64,000 nucleotides of DNA from VHCN01 sp964589935 (GTDB lineage Bacteria; Verrucomicrobiota; Verrucomicrobiia; Limisphaerales; VHCN01). Positions 51,195 to 59,968 of this stretch are shown piece by piece. The translations under genes were made by a program, and so were the position numbers. The stretch's first letter is position 1, and every line of letters begins with the position of its first letter. The DNA lies in assembly GCA_964589935.1 (NCBI GenBank), contig CAZPVD010000006.1, positions 1 to 64,000 of the forward strand, written 5' to 3'. The notes below the pieces were generated by a model, which saw nothing but the letters and a program-made list of their open reading frames with translations, ran no database searches and was not told the DNA's origin.

Positions 51195-52960
51195 GGCGCG
51201 CCGCGCACCTCGCCGCCGGCATTTTTCTCGCGGTTCTTCTCGCGCCGCTGCTACTCACGCGCGCGTTCGTGCCGGGCTTCACTTCGGGCGGTTCGCTCAC
51301 GCACTGGGATTTGTCGGGCACAAACACATTCGTCCACACAAACGTCGTCAACCGCTCGACGCGCGCGATCCGCTTCTTCCTCGCCTCGGACGGCTACTCG
51401 ACGACGAACACCGCGGCGGAGCTGAACGCGCTGCGCGCCAGCTTCGGCCAGTGGCAGTCCGTGCCCGGCACATGGCTCAAGTTCGAGGATGCCGGCCTAG
51501 TCGCGCCCGGCGCGGACGTGAACACCTCCGACAACACCAACGTGTTCTACTGGGCGAAATCCAGCACAACGGTCAACGGGGGACATGACAATATCTCCGG
51601 CGCGCTCGGTGTAACGTTCACCTCGATATTTTCGGACGGCTCGTTCGCCGAGGCGGACATCGTATTCAATGGTGTCGAGTTTCAATGGTTCACCGATTTT
51701 TCCGACACGAACAACGGGAACTACTTCATCGAAACCGTCGCGCTTCACGAGATGGGGCATTTCCTCGGCCTTGATCACTCGCCCGTCGGCGGTGCCATCA
51801 TGCTGGCACGCGGCAGCACCGGCGTGGGCAAGTTCGCGGGACTGACGCCGGATGAAACCGCGTTTGCCCGCTGGCTCTACCCGCCAACGCCCGCCGCTAC
51901 AAACTGGGCCATGCTAAAGGGCACTGTGACCAAGGCCGGCTCCGCTGTTTTCGGCGCAAGCATCATCGTGGAGGACTCCAACGGCAACGTCATCGGCAGT
52001 GCAGTCACGAGCGCGAATGCCGGCCCGCAAGGCACGTATCAAATCCCTCTGCCCGCGCCCGGCACCTACAGCGTGCGCGCTTGTCCACTTGATCCAAACT
52101 CAGGCAATGCGCTCATCACCGGCCTGGACATCGCCAATCCCGATTACGCTGCGGCTGATGCAAATTTCCTCGCGACGACAAACACGAGCGTCACGCTCAA
52201 TGCCGGCACGACGAACACGCTCGACTTCGCAGTTGCAAATGTCACCCCGGCCTTCCGCGTCTCGCGCATCCGCACGCCGACGAGCGATTCGCTTTCCTAC
52301 GGCCTCGTCAATTCACCCGTCGCGCTGCGCGTCGGCCAGAGCAACTTCATCGTCGGCGTGTATTCGCCGGATTTCACGAGCGGCATGACGCTCACGATTC
52401 CGGGCGATGGGCTGACGGTCGGCGCAACGACATTCGAGTCACAAGTGTTCACCGGCTTCAACCTGCTCTCGGTGCCCATCAGTGTGAGCAGCAACGCCAC
52501 ACCGGGCATGAGAAGCTTCGTCGTGCAATCGGGAACGAACATCGCCTATGCGAACGGCTTCCTGAAAATTTTGCCCGCGGTGCCGGACGTGAACTTCGAC
52601 GGGCTGGACGACACGTTCCAGCGGAAATACTTCCCCGTGTTCACCGCGACGAACGCCGCGCCCGGCGCGGACCCGGACGGCGACGGCTTCACCAATCAGG
52701 CTGAATACATCGCCGGCACGGTGCCGACGAATGCCGCGTCGCTGCTGCGCATCGAGAGCGTCACGCAAAACGCGGGTGGCTGCACCATCACGTGGCAGAG
52801 CGGCGCGGGCCATCGCTATCAGGTTTTCAGCAAGCCGCTCGTGGCCGGCACGTTCACCGCGGTCGGCTCACCCGTGACTGCGAACGGCAGTATCACGACG
52901 TTCACGGACACTTCGGCGACAAGCGGGATCAAGTTCTACCGCGTGCAAGCGCTCCCGTAA
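51191..52960 (+). CDS. matrixin-like zinc metalloprotease
   Basis: A 589-aa exported protein starting at GTG 51191, the only start downstream of the GGGAGG and overlapping the previous stop. Signal: LAAGIFLAVLLAPLLLTRAF. The catalytic HEMGHFLGLDH (186-196) is the metzincin/matrixin HExxHxxGxxH, followed by a Met-turn (AIML). The C-terminal part has Ig-like strands, a thrombospondin-type-3-like DVNFDGLDD and DPDGDGFTNQ, and a C-terminal beta domain frequent in Verrucomicrobia. Target unknown. Confidence 0.88.
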   Translation: MRRAAHLAAGIFLAVLLAPLLLTRAFVPGFTSGGSLTHWDLSGTNTFVHTNVVNRSTRAIRFFLASDGYSTTNTAAELNALRASFGQWQSVPGTWLKFEDAGLVAPGADVNTSDNTNVFYWAKSSTTVNGGHDNISGALGVTFTSIFSDGSFAEADIVFNGVEFQWFTDFSDTNNGNYFIETVALHEMGHFLGLDHSPVGGAIMLARGSTGVGKFAGLTPDETAFARWLYPPTPAATNWAMLKGTVTKAGSAVFGASIIVEDSNGNVIGSAVTSANAGPQGTYQIPLPAPGTYSVRACPLDPNSGNALITGLDIANPDYAAADANFLATTNTSVTLNAGTTNTLDFAVANVTPAFRVSRIRTPTSDSLSYGLVNSPVALRVGQSNFIVGVYSPDFTSGMTLTIPGDGLTVGATTFESQVFTGFNLLSVPISVSSNATPGMRSFVVQSGTNIAYANGFLKILPAVPDVNFDGLDDTFQRKYFPVFTATNAAPGADPDGDGFTNQAEYIAGTVPTNAASLLRIESVTQNAGGCTITWQSGAGHRYQVFSKPLVAGTFTAVGSPVTANGSITTFTDTSATSGIKFYRVQALP

Positions 52961-52967
52961 GTCTGCT

Positions 52968-53034
52968 TGTAGAGGCGGTCTGTGACCGCCGCTGAATCTT
53001 AAGACAACAGCGACGCTCACAGAGCGCCGCTACA
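52968..53034. repeat. paired palindromic element between convergent genes
   Basis: Two hairpins facing each other: GGCGGTC-TGT-GACCGCC (52974-52990) and GACGCTC-ACA-GAGCGCC (53012-53028), flanked by TGTAG at 52968 and CTACA at 53030-53034. The unit TGTAGNGGCG.TCTGTGA.CG is thus present twice in inverse orientation, like a BIME. It could act as a bidirectional terminator for the matrixin and miaE genes. Confidence 0.75.
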
Positions 53035-53037
53035 AAG

Positions 53038-53610
53038 TCAGTGCAGCACGGGATACGGGTTCGGCAGACGAATCAACTCCGCATCGAGATCGAGGTAATA
53101 GTCCAGTCGCGCTTCGGTTTCCTTCTCGTCAATCGCCCGCGCCATGAGCAGATAGGTCGCGTAGTGGTTGCCCTCGGACTCGACGAGACCCGCATAAAAC
53201 TGCGCCAATTCATCATCCTCGCCGGCGAGTTCCTTCGCGAGCACCTGGAACTTCTCGCAGCTTCGGCCCTCGATGAGCGCGCAGCACAGCAAGTGGTCAA
53301 TCGCCTGCTGCCGCGTGCCATCGCGCACCGAGCGCATCAGGCCTTTGATCCACAGGCTCGGCTTCGGCTCGCTGAACGGAATGCCGCGCCGCTTGAGCAA
53401 CGCGAGCACAAGTTCAAAGTGCTGCAACTCCTCGATGGCGATGGCGTTCAGTTCGCTCACGCGCCCGAATAGGTCGCGATACTTTTCAAGATTTAGCGCG
53501 GTGGTCGCTGCCTTGCGTTCGAGATGCGCGTGGTCCACGAGCACGGCGGGCAGGTTGGCCTTCATCTTCGGCAGCCAGCCGGCGGGAATTTTCTCGCGGA
53601 ACAGCAGCAT
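53038..53610 (-). CDS. miaE: tRNA 2-methylthio-N6-isopentenyladenosine-37 hydroxylase MiaE
   Basis: A 190-aa di-iron monooxygenase that hydroxylates ms2i6A37 in tRNAs. Di-iron ligands are seen in DHAHLERKAATTAL, AIEELQHFELVLAL and VESEGNHYATYL, and the RSVRDGTRQQAIDHLLCCAL and IEGRSCEKF segments are MiaE-like. Length is in the usual range. The gene is 7 nt upstream of the M3 peptidase stop on the same strand, hence possibly cotranscribed. Confidence 0.9.
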   Translation of the reverse strand: MLLFREKIPAGWLPKMKANLPAVLVDHAHLERKAATTALNLEKYRDLFGRVSELNAIAIEELQHFELVLALLKRRGIPFSEPKPSLWIKGLMRSVRDGTRQQAIDHLLCCALIEGRSCEKFQVLAKELAGEDDELAQFYAGLVESEGNHYATYLLMARAIDEKETEARLDYYLDLDAELIRLPNPYPVLH

Positions 53611-53617
53611 TGCGGAC

Positions 53618-55351
53618 TCAGTTCAGCTTCGCGAGTTCATCGCGCACGAGCTTGACGAGCGGCTGCACCGTCGCGCGGCTGAAGTCGAAGCGGCATCCCG
53701 CCGCGGTGAAAAGTTCCGGCAGCGGACGCGAGCCGCCGAGCGCGAGGCCGGCCTTGTAATCGCGCAACGCCTTCGCCTTGTCGCGGCGCGAGTTGGCCCA
53801 CACCTGCAACGCGCCGAGCTGCGCGATGCCGTATTCGACGTAGTAAAACGGATTCAGAAAAATGTGGGGCTGCCGGTGCCACAGGTTCGTGCGCGCCGAC
53901 TCGTGCCCGCGCCAGTCCGCGTCGCCGCCGAAGCGGTCCATGAGCGCGAGCCACGCCGCGCCGCGCTCGGCGCGCGTGTGGCCCGGATGCGTGTAAATCC
54001 AGTGCTGGAATGCATCCACCGTCGCCATCCACGGGAAGAAGTTGATGATGCCTTCAAGATGCGTCTTGTGCGCGCGCTTCGCCTCGGGCGCGGCGTAAAA
54101 GGCTTCGAGGAATTCGTTGCCGAGAAGTTCCATCGCCATTGAGGCGACTTCGCAGAACTCAATTGGCGCGCTACGGTAGGGGTAAAGATTCTCGCCGCGC
54201 GCCGCGACCGCGTGGAATGCGTGGCCCGCCTCGTGCAGCAGCGTCTCCACGTCGCGCTGCACGCCGACGGCGTTCATGAAAATGAACGGCAGCCGCGACT
54301 CCGCGAGCGTGGACTGGTAGCCGCCGGGCGCCTTGCCCTTGCGGTTCGCGAGGTCGAGAAGGCGCAAGTCCTGCATCATTTGAAACTCACGCGCAAGCCC
54401 GCCCTCGTCGAGCAGATCAAAGATGCGCTGCGTGCGCGCGACCATTTCGCCGACCTGCTCGAAAGGCCGCAGCGGCGGGCGGTTGAGCGGGTCCACCGCG
54501 AGGTCCCACGGGCGCAGCGACGCGACGCCGAGCTGCTGCTTGCGCTCGGCCTGAAGCTGCCGCACCGCAGGCATGAACTCCGTCTCGACGGCCTCGTGAA
54601 ACTTCATGCAATCCTCCGGCGTGTAGTCGAATCGCCCGCGCAGCTTGAAGGCGTAATCGCGGTAGTTCGCGAAGCCCGAGTTCTTCGCCATGCGCTGGCG
54701 CAGCTCGATTTGCTTCTCGAAGATTTCGTCAAACTTGTCCACCTCGGCGAGGCGGCGGTTCGCGACGAGTGCCCACGCCTCCTGGCGCAGCGCGCGGTCC
54801 GGCTCTTCGAGATACCGCGCCATCTGCACGAGCGTGCGCTCCTCGCCGCGGAAGTTCACCGTGAGCGAGCCGGCGAGCTTCTGGTATTGCTGGCCGAGCT
54901 TGGCCTCCTCGGTTTCGAGCGGCACGTTCTCCTCGCGGTAAAGTTCGACGCGCAGTTTCGTGTCGCGGTCGAGGACCTCGTAGCGGCGTTTGTCGAGCTG
55001 CGCGCGCAACGGGTGCGCGAGGTAAATCTGCGCGAACTTGAACTGCCGCGGTTTCAGCTCCGGCTCGATTTTCTCGACGAAGTGCAGATACGCCTTCTCC
55101 GCGTCGGCGCTGTCCGTGTGGCACGTCATGGCGATGTAACGCTTCGAGCCTTCCTCGTCGAGCGCGGCGCTGACTTCGCCGCCGTCGAGGATCCATTGCT
55201 CGAACTCGGCGACCGACTTGCAGTGCGACGCGCGCGCTTCGAGCGTGTCGAACAGCGGCGCGACCTGCGCCCAGTCGCCGAGGTCAATGTTTTGAGGAAC
55301 GAACTTCCGCGGCGTGTGAACGGGCAGCTTGTCGAACGGCAACAAATTCAT
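53618..55351 (-). CDS. M3-family oligoendopeptidase
   Basis: A 577-aa zinc peptidase, start ATG 55351 (MNLLPFDKLP). HEAGH (373-377) is the zinc site, with the third ligand Glu in FCEVASM near 401, and GGYQSTLAESRLPFIFMN before it, in line with oligoendopeptidase F (M3B). It is cytosolic and should trim short peptides. The frame extends upstream to 55753, but that part lies opposite the amidohydrolase gene and has no homologous features. Confidence 0.92.
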   Translation of the reverse strand: MNLLPFDKLPVHTPRKFVPQNIDLGDWAQVAPLFDTLEARASHCKSVAEFEQWILDGGEVSAALDEEGSKRYIAMTCHTDSADAEKAYLHFVEKIEPELKPRQFKFAQIYLAHPLRAQLDKRRYEVLDRDTKLRVELYREENVPLETEEAKLGQQYQKLAGSLTVNFRGEERTLVQMARYLEEPDRALRQEAWALVANRRLAEVDKFDEIFEKQIELRQRMAKNSGFANYRDYAFKLRGRFDYTPEDCMKFHEAVETEFMPAVRQLQAERKQQLGVASLRPWDLAVDPLNRPPLRPFEQVGEMVARTQRIFDLLDEGGLAREFQMMQDLRLLDLANRKGKAPGGYQSTLAESRLPFIFMNAVGVQRDVETLLHEAGHAFHAVAARGENLYPYRSAPIEFCEVASMAMELLGNEFLEAFYAAPEAKRAHKTHLEGIINFFPWMATVDAFQHWIYTHPGHTRAERGAAWLALMDRFGGDADWRGHESARTNLWHRQPHIFLNPFYYVEYGIAQLGALQVWANSRRDKAKALRDYKAGLALGGSRPLPELFTAAGCRFDFSRATVQPLVKLVRDELAKLN

Positions 55352-55410
55352 GGCACGTGAGAATGAGGCATCCGCACCGGCTCGAAAAGAAAAACAGTCG
55401 CGAGCCTGCG

Positions 55411-56418
55411 CTATGAACCCGGCGCGACTCCGCGCCGCTTCGGCGCCTCGGCGGGATGCGGCGACGAGCCGGTAAAGAAAACTTTCTCCGCCGTCTTGCG
55501 CAGCATCCATTCGCGCTCGCTTGCGCTGAGGAAGTCCAGCCGGTCGCGCACCAGCGAGACGGACGCCGCGTAAGTGTGGCCGTCCTGCACCTGATACGGG
55601 CAGTCGGTCGCCCACATCAGCCGCGACGCGCCGAACGCATCGCGCAGCCGGCGGATCATCGGGATCAAGTCGAGATACGGCATCGCCTTGCGGCCGAGCG
55701 CGTAGAAGGCCGAAGTCTTGACGTGAACGTTCGGGAACTTCGCGAGCGCGCAAAGCGCGTCCAGCTCGCTGTCTTTTATCTCCCCCGTCACGCCGATGCG
55801 CGCGAAGTGGTCAATCACCACGCGCGTCCGCGGAAACTTCCCGCACATTTCACCGATAGCGGGCAGCGCACCCGGATTGATGAGCGGGCAGACGGCGAGA
55901 TTCTCGTCCGCGCACGTCGCCCACAATGCCGCCATGCCCGGCGAACCGAGCCACGCATCCACGGTTTGCTTGCCGGGATTGATGCGAAAGCCCCGCACGC
56001 CCTGCTTCGCCAGGTCGCGCACCCTGTCGCGCAACAGCGGCGCGTTCTCGTCCACGATGCCCACGCCGCTGAACACGCCGGGAAACCGCCGCATCGAGTC
56101 AAGCATGTAACTGTTGTTGAAGCGGTAGAAACTCATCTGGATCAGCACCACGCGGCCCACGCCGTTGGGCCGCGCCAGCGCGAGCAACTCATCCGGCGTG
56201 AAGCTCGGCGGCACCATGTCCTTGACCGCGAAACCTTCCGCCAGCGGATAACTCTTCGTGTCCGGCGTCCACACGTGCACGTGCGCGTCAACGAAACCCG
56301 GCTGGGAAAACTTCTCCGCCCACGTCGCACAACCCGCAAGCGCAGTGCCGGCGATGCCAGCGGATGACACCTTCACGAAATGACGACGCGACAAACCGGC
56401 TTGGCTGGTGGATTGCAT
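55411..56418 (-). CDS. Tat-exported amidohydrolase (Amidohydro_2)
   Basis: A 335-aa protein from ATG 56418 with a Tat motif (SRRHFVKVSSAGIAGTALAG) and a lipobox-like LAGC. Mature domain: PGFVDAHVHVWTPDT (metal His pair), VVIDHFARIG, and RLMWATDCPYQ, the Amidohydro_2/TIM-barrel signatures with the terminal Asp. Substrate unknown; PVC bacteria often carry such lactonase-like enzymes. The M20 gene starts upstream on the same strand (54 nt). Confidence 0.85.
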   Translation of the reverse strand: MQSTSQAGLSRRHFVKVSSAGIAGTALAGCATWAEKFSQPGFVDAHVHVWTPDTKSYPLAEGFAVKDMVPPSFTPDELLALARPNGVGRVVLIQMSFYRFNNSYMLDSMRRFPGVFSGVGIVDENAPLLRDRVRDLAKQGVRGFRINPGKQTVDAWLGSPGMAALWATCADENLAVCPLINPGALPAIGEMCGKFPRTRVVIDHFARIGVTGEIKDSELDALCALAKFPNVHVKTSAFYALGRKAMPYLDLIPMIRRLRDAFGASRLMWATDCPYQVQDGHTYAASVSLVRDRLDFLSASEREWMLRKTAEKVFFTGSSPHPAEAPKRRGVAPGS

Positions 56419-56472
56419 GAACAAATCAAACCATCCCGCAAGCGCGCATGTCAACGCGAGCCGTCGCCATCC

Positions 56473-57615
56473 TCACTCGAAGCGCAGCATGAACTGCCGG
56501 TAAAACTCAAACGCCGCCTCGACCTGATCGCACTCGACGTATTCCACCGCCGCGTGCGCGCGGTCAATGCTCCCCGGCCCGATGAGGATGCTCGGCAGCC
56601 CTTGCCGCGAGAGCTTGCTTGCGTCGCTGCCGAACGGCACGCCGCCCGGCTCCGGGTTCAGTTTCAGCTCGCCGAGGATTTCCGACGCGAGGCGCACCGG
56701 CGGCGCGTCAGCCGCCGTGCCCAAGCCCTCGTCGCGCGTGCGAGGCGGGAGCTGCTCGACTTGCAGCGTGGGATGCCGCGCGCGCAGTTCATCCAGCATC
56801 CGCCCGTAACCGGCGAGAACCTCATCCGGCTTCTCGCCGGGAAGCAGCCGGCGATCAATCTCAATCACGCACTCGTCGGGAACGAAGTTCACCTGCACGC
56901 CGCCGCTGATAAGCCCCACATTCAACGTCCCCGGCCCGAGCAGCGGATGCTCCCGCGCCTTCAACCGCTCGTGCTCCTGCTCGAAGGCGAGGACGACTCG
57001 CGCCATGTTCGAGATCGCATTCAGCCCCAGATGCGGCTTGCTGCTGTGCGCCGCCTTCCCGCGCACGACGACCTTCCACCGCAGCACGCCCTTGCCCGCG
57101 ATGACCACGCGCATCTCCGTCGGCTCGGCGACGACAGCCGCCTGACCGGTCAAGCCCTGGCAAAACCTCACCACGCCGCGATACGAGTATTCCTCGTCGG
57201 CGGCGGCGCAGAGCTGGACTTCGCACGGCGGCGTGATCCCGTCGCGCTTGAGCGACGCGAGCGCAACCATCATCGCGCACAGGCCGCCCTTGTCATCGCA
57301 CGAGCCGCGCCCGTAAAGCTTGCCCTCCGAAATCGCCGGCTCGAACGGCGGGATGCTCATGCCGTTCACCGCCACCGTGTCCGTGTGCGCCTCGAAGACG
57401 ATGCGGCGCTTCGGGTCGCGGCCCGGCAGCCGCGCGACGACGTTGGGCCGGTCGGGAAACACCTCCTGCTCGCACGCCTCAATGCCCTGCTTGGTGAAGA
57501 AGTCCCGGATGAACGCCGCGATAAATTTCTCCGGCCGCCCGCCCGGATAGGACGGGCTGACGCTGTTGATGCGGACGAGATCGGCGAGCGTGTCGAGCAG
57601 GCGCGGTTCAGGCAT
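56473..57615 (-). CDS. M20-family metallopeptidase (ArgE/DapE-like)
   Basis: A 380-aa dizinc hydrolase. FEAHTDTVA, YGRGSCDDKGGLCAMM, CAAADEEYSY (catalytic Glu) and VVAEPTEMRV provide the metal and catalytic set; a dimerisation domain (KAAHSSKPHLGLNAI) is present. Family members remove acyl groups in Arg or Lys pathways or act as aminoacylases; the exact substrate cannot be predicted. Not clustered with arg or dap genes. Confidence 0.88.
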   Translation of the reverse strand: MPEPRLLDTLADLVRINSVSPSYPGGRPEKFIAAFIRDFFTKQGIEACEQEVFPDRPNVVARLPGRDPKRRIVFEAHTDTVAVNGMSIPPFEPAISEGKLYGRGSCDDKGGLCAMMVALASLKRDGITPPCEVQLCAAADEEYSYRGVVRFCQGLTGQAAVVAEPTEMRVVIAGKGVLRWKVVVRGKAAHSSKPHLGLNAISNMARVVLAFEQEHERLKAREHPLLGPGTLNVGLISGGVQVNFVPDECVIEIDRRLLPGEKPDEVLAGYGRMLDELRARHPTLQVEQLPPRTRDEGLGTAADAPPVRLASEILGELKLNPEPGGVPFGSDASKLSRQGLPSILIGPGSIDRAHAAVEYVECDQVEAAFEFYRQFMLRFE

Positions 57616-57722
57616 GGGCCATTACGTCGCAAACCATCGCGTGAAAGTCCAGCCTCGGCGCGCGGTTGAATGAAAAAGGAAGAAGCCGGTTTTCCCGGCT
57701 GGCTTCCGTGAATTCCCCGGTG

Positions 57723-57932
57723 CCTCCCCGGTTTACCTAAACGTCTCCCCGGTTTGCCTAAGCGCCTCCCCGGTTTACGCAAGTGCCTCCCCGGTTTACG
57801 CAACTGCCTCCCCGGTCTGCGCAACTGCCTCCCCGGTCTGCGCAACTGCCTCCCCGGTCTGCGCAAGCGCCTCCCCGGTTTGCGCAAGCGGCTCCCGGGT
57901 TTGCGCAAGCGGCTCCCCGATTCTCATAAGTG
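57723..57932. repeat. 10-copy 21-bp minisatellite
   Basis: Ten head-to-tail units of exactly 21 bp with the core CCTCCCCGGTTTGCGCAA plus a variable CTG/GCG/GTG end. Central copies are near-identical (five and more), the outer ones degenerate. The period is seven codons, so all six frames stay mostly open (for example a minus-strand AQTGEAV heptad), but GTTTACGCAA variants place stops in that frame. Confidence 0.92.
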
Positions 57933-57993
57933 CCTTCCGTGCAGGTAAATATGGGTAATCTGGTTGCTTTGAATCGTTCGCTGGCAATTTGAA

Positions 57994-58045
57994 GGTAGGG
58001 CCGCGCTGCCGCGCGGCCACGAACCACCGGCAGGTCGTCCCTACC
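57994..58045. repeat. palindromic intergenic element
   Basis: Outer inverted repeat GGTAGGG (57994-58000) / CCCTACC (58039-58045); inner perfect hairpin GGCCGCGC-TGCC-GCGCGGCC (about 57999-58018). Structured like small non-autonomous REP/MITE-type repeats; a second copy was not found in this window. Confidence 0.6.
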
Positions 58046-58070
58046 CGCCAAAACAGCCCACTCCCCAACC

Positions 58071-58096
58071 GCATTCCGCGCTTGACGCGGGAATGC
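58071..58096. repeat. GCATTCCGCG dyad
   Basis: GCATTCCGCG (58071-58080) faces CGCGGGAATGC (58086-58096) across CTTGA. It lies about 50 nt upstream of the gene at 58149 and could be an operator or another small repeat. Confidence 0.45.
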
Positions 58097-58148
58097 GCCT
58101 TTGAAAAATTCCCCGCAACTCATCCACGGACAACACAAAGGAAAAACC

Positions 58149-58865
58149 ATGAGCGTTCCCTTGAAATTCAAGTTCCCCATCGCCACCCTCACCAAGGAGG
58201 GCGACTACATCCTCACCGCCGCCGAGGCCCACGCCACCGCCATCAACGCCCGCCTGCCCGCCGGCAAGGTCGCCGCGCTGCGCACCCTGCTTGGCCAGGT
58301 CGGCACCAAGGCCGTCGGCAAGGCCACTGCCATCGCCGACCTCGGCACTCTCACCACCGCGCAAAATGACGCCTTGAAAGTCCTGCGCCGCCACGTCAGC
58401 GACGCGCGCAAATCCGCACGCCTCGCCTTCCCCGGACAGGACGTGAAATTGAAGAATGAATTCCTCGTCGGCAAAAAGGACAGCCACAAGCTCGCGAGCA
58501 TCCTGCTGGACGCCCGCACCATTCAAGCCGCCTGCGCCGACACCGCGAACGCCGCCGCGCTCGCCGCGCAGGGCTGGATCGCCGCGGACACCACCCAGCT
58601 CGACGACGCCATCAACGCCCTCAACACCGCCGACGACACGCAGGAGAGCGCCAAGGGCGGCCCGACCGGCGCGACGGGCGACCGCAACGTGGCCGCCAAC
58701 GACCTCTACGACGGCCTGCTGGCCGTGCAAAACGCCGCGCACCGCGAATACCCGGCGGAAGACCCCGCGAACATAGACGTGCGCAAGGAATTCCGGCTGG
58801 ATGATTTCCCGCCCGCCCCGCCCGCCGGCACGCCACCCGCACCCACGCCGCCGCCCAATCCGTGA
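58149..58865 (+). CDS. hypothetical protein, Ala-rich helical with Pro-rich tail
   Basis: A 238-aa protein with no signal peptide, start ATG 58149 after AAAGGA. Residues 1-190 are Ala-rich and helical (TAAEAHATAINARLPAGKVA, TTAQNDALKVLRRHVSDARK). A short Asp-rich stretch precedes a Pro-rich tail (PPAPPAGTPPAPTPPPNP) typical of a flexible linker. I cannot name a family. It sits between the minisatellite and the integron; its orientation is opposite to intI, and a REP-like element separates the two. Confidence 0.62.
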   Translation: MSVPLKFKFPIATLTKEGDYILTAAEAHATAINARLPAGKVAALRTLLGQVGTKAVGKATAIADLGTLTTAQNDALKVLRRHVSDARKSARLAFPGQDVKLKNEFLVGKKDSHKLASILLDARTIQAACADTANAAALAAQGWIAADTTQLDDAINALNTADDTQESAKGGPTGATGDRNVAANDLYDGLLAVQNAAHREYPAEDPANIDVRKEFRLDDFPPAPPAGTPPAPTPPPNP

Positions 58866-58870
58866 GCACT

Positions 58871-58915
58871 CCCTCGCCCCTTCCGAAGGGGAGAGGGCCG
58901 GGGTGAGGGCCTTCC
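58871..58915. repeat. REP-like palindrome at the intI 3' side
   Basis: Perfect hairpin CCCCTTC-C-GAAGGGG (58877-58891) extended by CCCTC/GAGGG, followed by GGGGAGAGGGCCGGGGTGAG-type sequence. The right half matches the element inside the alcohol dehydrogenase gene (17056-17118). It may also terminate both convergent transcripts. Confidence 0.75.
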
Positions 58916-58927
58916 GCGCGTCCCCGC

Positions 58928-59968
58928 TTACACCGCATCCAGCGGACTGCGCACGCCGAGGCCCGGACGCTGCATGACGTGCGTGTAAATCTGCGTCGTC
59001 GTCACGTCCTTGTGGCCGAGCAAACCCTGCAAGGTGCGAATGTCGTAACCGTTTTCCAAAAGATGCGTGGCGAAAGAGTGTCGCAAGGTATGACACGTCG
59101 CTCGTTTCGAGATTCTGGCCCGTGATACCGCCGACCTCATGCCGCGCTGCAAAGTGTCTTCATGCAAATGATGCCGCAATTGCTGGCCGTTGTAGGAACT
59201 GCGGACAAGGTCAGCCGCTGGAAAAACATACTGCCACGCCCATTCCGTAGCCGCTCTTGGGAACTTGCGAGCCACGCCATCGGGCAAAGACGTTGCACCC
59301 CGGCCCGCCGCCAGTTCTCGCGCGTGTTGCAAGCGCCATTTTTCTACGTGCACCCCTAATTCCTCCTTCAAACTCTGCGGCAAGACCGTGACGCGATCTT
59401 TCCCTCCCTTGCCGCCGCGCACCATGATTTGGTTGCGTTGAAAATCTACATCCTTGATCCGCAAGCGCAGCAACTCCATCAGGCGCAAACCCGTCCCGTA
59501 AAGCAGACGCAGTGGAAGTTGATATTCACTTGCCGCCGAATCCAACACCCGCCGGACTTCCTCCGGCGACAACACTTCCGGCAGACGCGCTGGACGCCGC
59601 ACCCGCTCAAATGTTCCGATCTCTTCCACATGCAAATGCAAAACTTCACGATACAAAAATATCAACGCGTTCAAAGCTTGTGCCTGCGTAGCCGCCGCCA
59701 CTTTGAGCCGCGACGATAAATCAGAAAGAAATTGTGCGATTGCTTCGGGCAGTAAATCTCTGGGATGTCGCCATTGGCCATCCTTTTTGTGGAACCGGAG
59801 AAAGCGAACTACCCACTGCCAGTAAGAGTCTTCGGTCCGCTTGGAGAAATACTTGAACCTCGCCACTTCGTGAAACTGCTCCCGCAATTTTGCCTTCGGA
59901 TTCGGAACCAGTTTGGTCCTGCTGCCTGCGGTTTTTCCCGGATCAATATTCATGGACGAAAAATCCAT
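58928..59968 (-). CDS. intI: integron integrase IntI
   Basis: Site-specific tyrosine recombinase that moves gene cassettes between attI and attC. Catalytic Arg162 (GTGLRLMELL), His293 and Arg296 (CHTLRHSF), His319 (LLGHKD) and Tyr328 (IYTH) are all offset by +16 from IntI1 residues R146, H277, R280, H303 and Y312. The IntI-only insert is present (LPDGVARKFPRAATEWAWQY, then VFPAADLVRSS), and RHHLHEDTLQRGMRSAVSRA precedes it to the C-terminal VRSPLDAV. The 346-aa length is normal. ATG 59968 is preceded by AAGGG; 59953 is an alternative. It is transcribed away from the cassettes, the classic integron layout. Confidence 0.95.
   Translation of the reverse strand: MDFSSMNIDPGKTAGSRTKLVPNPKAKLREQFHEVARFKYFSKRTEDSYWQWVVRFLRFHKKDGQWRHPRDLLPEAIAQFLSDLSSRLKVAAATQAQALNALIFLYREVLHLHVEEIGTFERVRRPARLPEVLSPEEVRRVLDSAASEYQLPLRLLYGTGLRLMELLRLRIKDVDFQRNQIMVRGGKGGKDRVTVLPQSLKEELGVHVEKWRLQHARELAAGRGATSLPDGVARKFPRAATEWAWQYVFPAADLVRSSYNGQQLRHHLHEDTLQRGMRSAVSRARISKRATCHTLRHSFATHLLENGYDIRTLQGLLGHKDVTTTQIYTHVMQRPGLGVRSPLDAV

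Larger units (their letters stand above)
57616..58148. other. repeat-rich intergenic region
   Basis: The 533 nt hold no convincing gene. The 21-bp tandem array (57723-57932), the palindromic element (57994-58045) and the GCATTCC dyad (58071-58096) occupy much of it. Short frames over the array exist on both strands but encode only the 7-aa repeat and change register. Just before 58149 a weak TTGACG (58082) / AAAATT (58105) pair, 17 nt apart, could drive the next gene. Confidence 0.6.

Noticed and set aside
57366..57908. 180-aa minus-strand frame over the minisatellite
   Set aside because: Basic repeat followed by an out-of-frame copy of the M20 gene; no start evidence.
57723..57932. CRISPR array
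   Set aside because: Units are contiguous with no spacers and there are no cas genes.
57758..58195. 145-aa minus-strand frame over the minisatellite
   Set aside because: Repeat read in another register and opposite to the hypothetical gene at 58149; no support.
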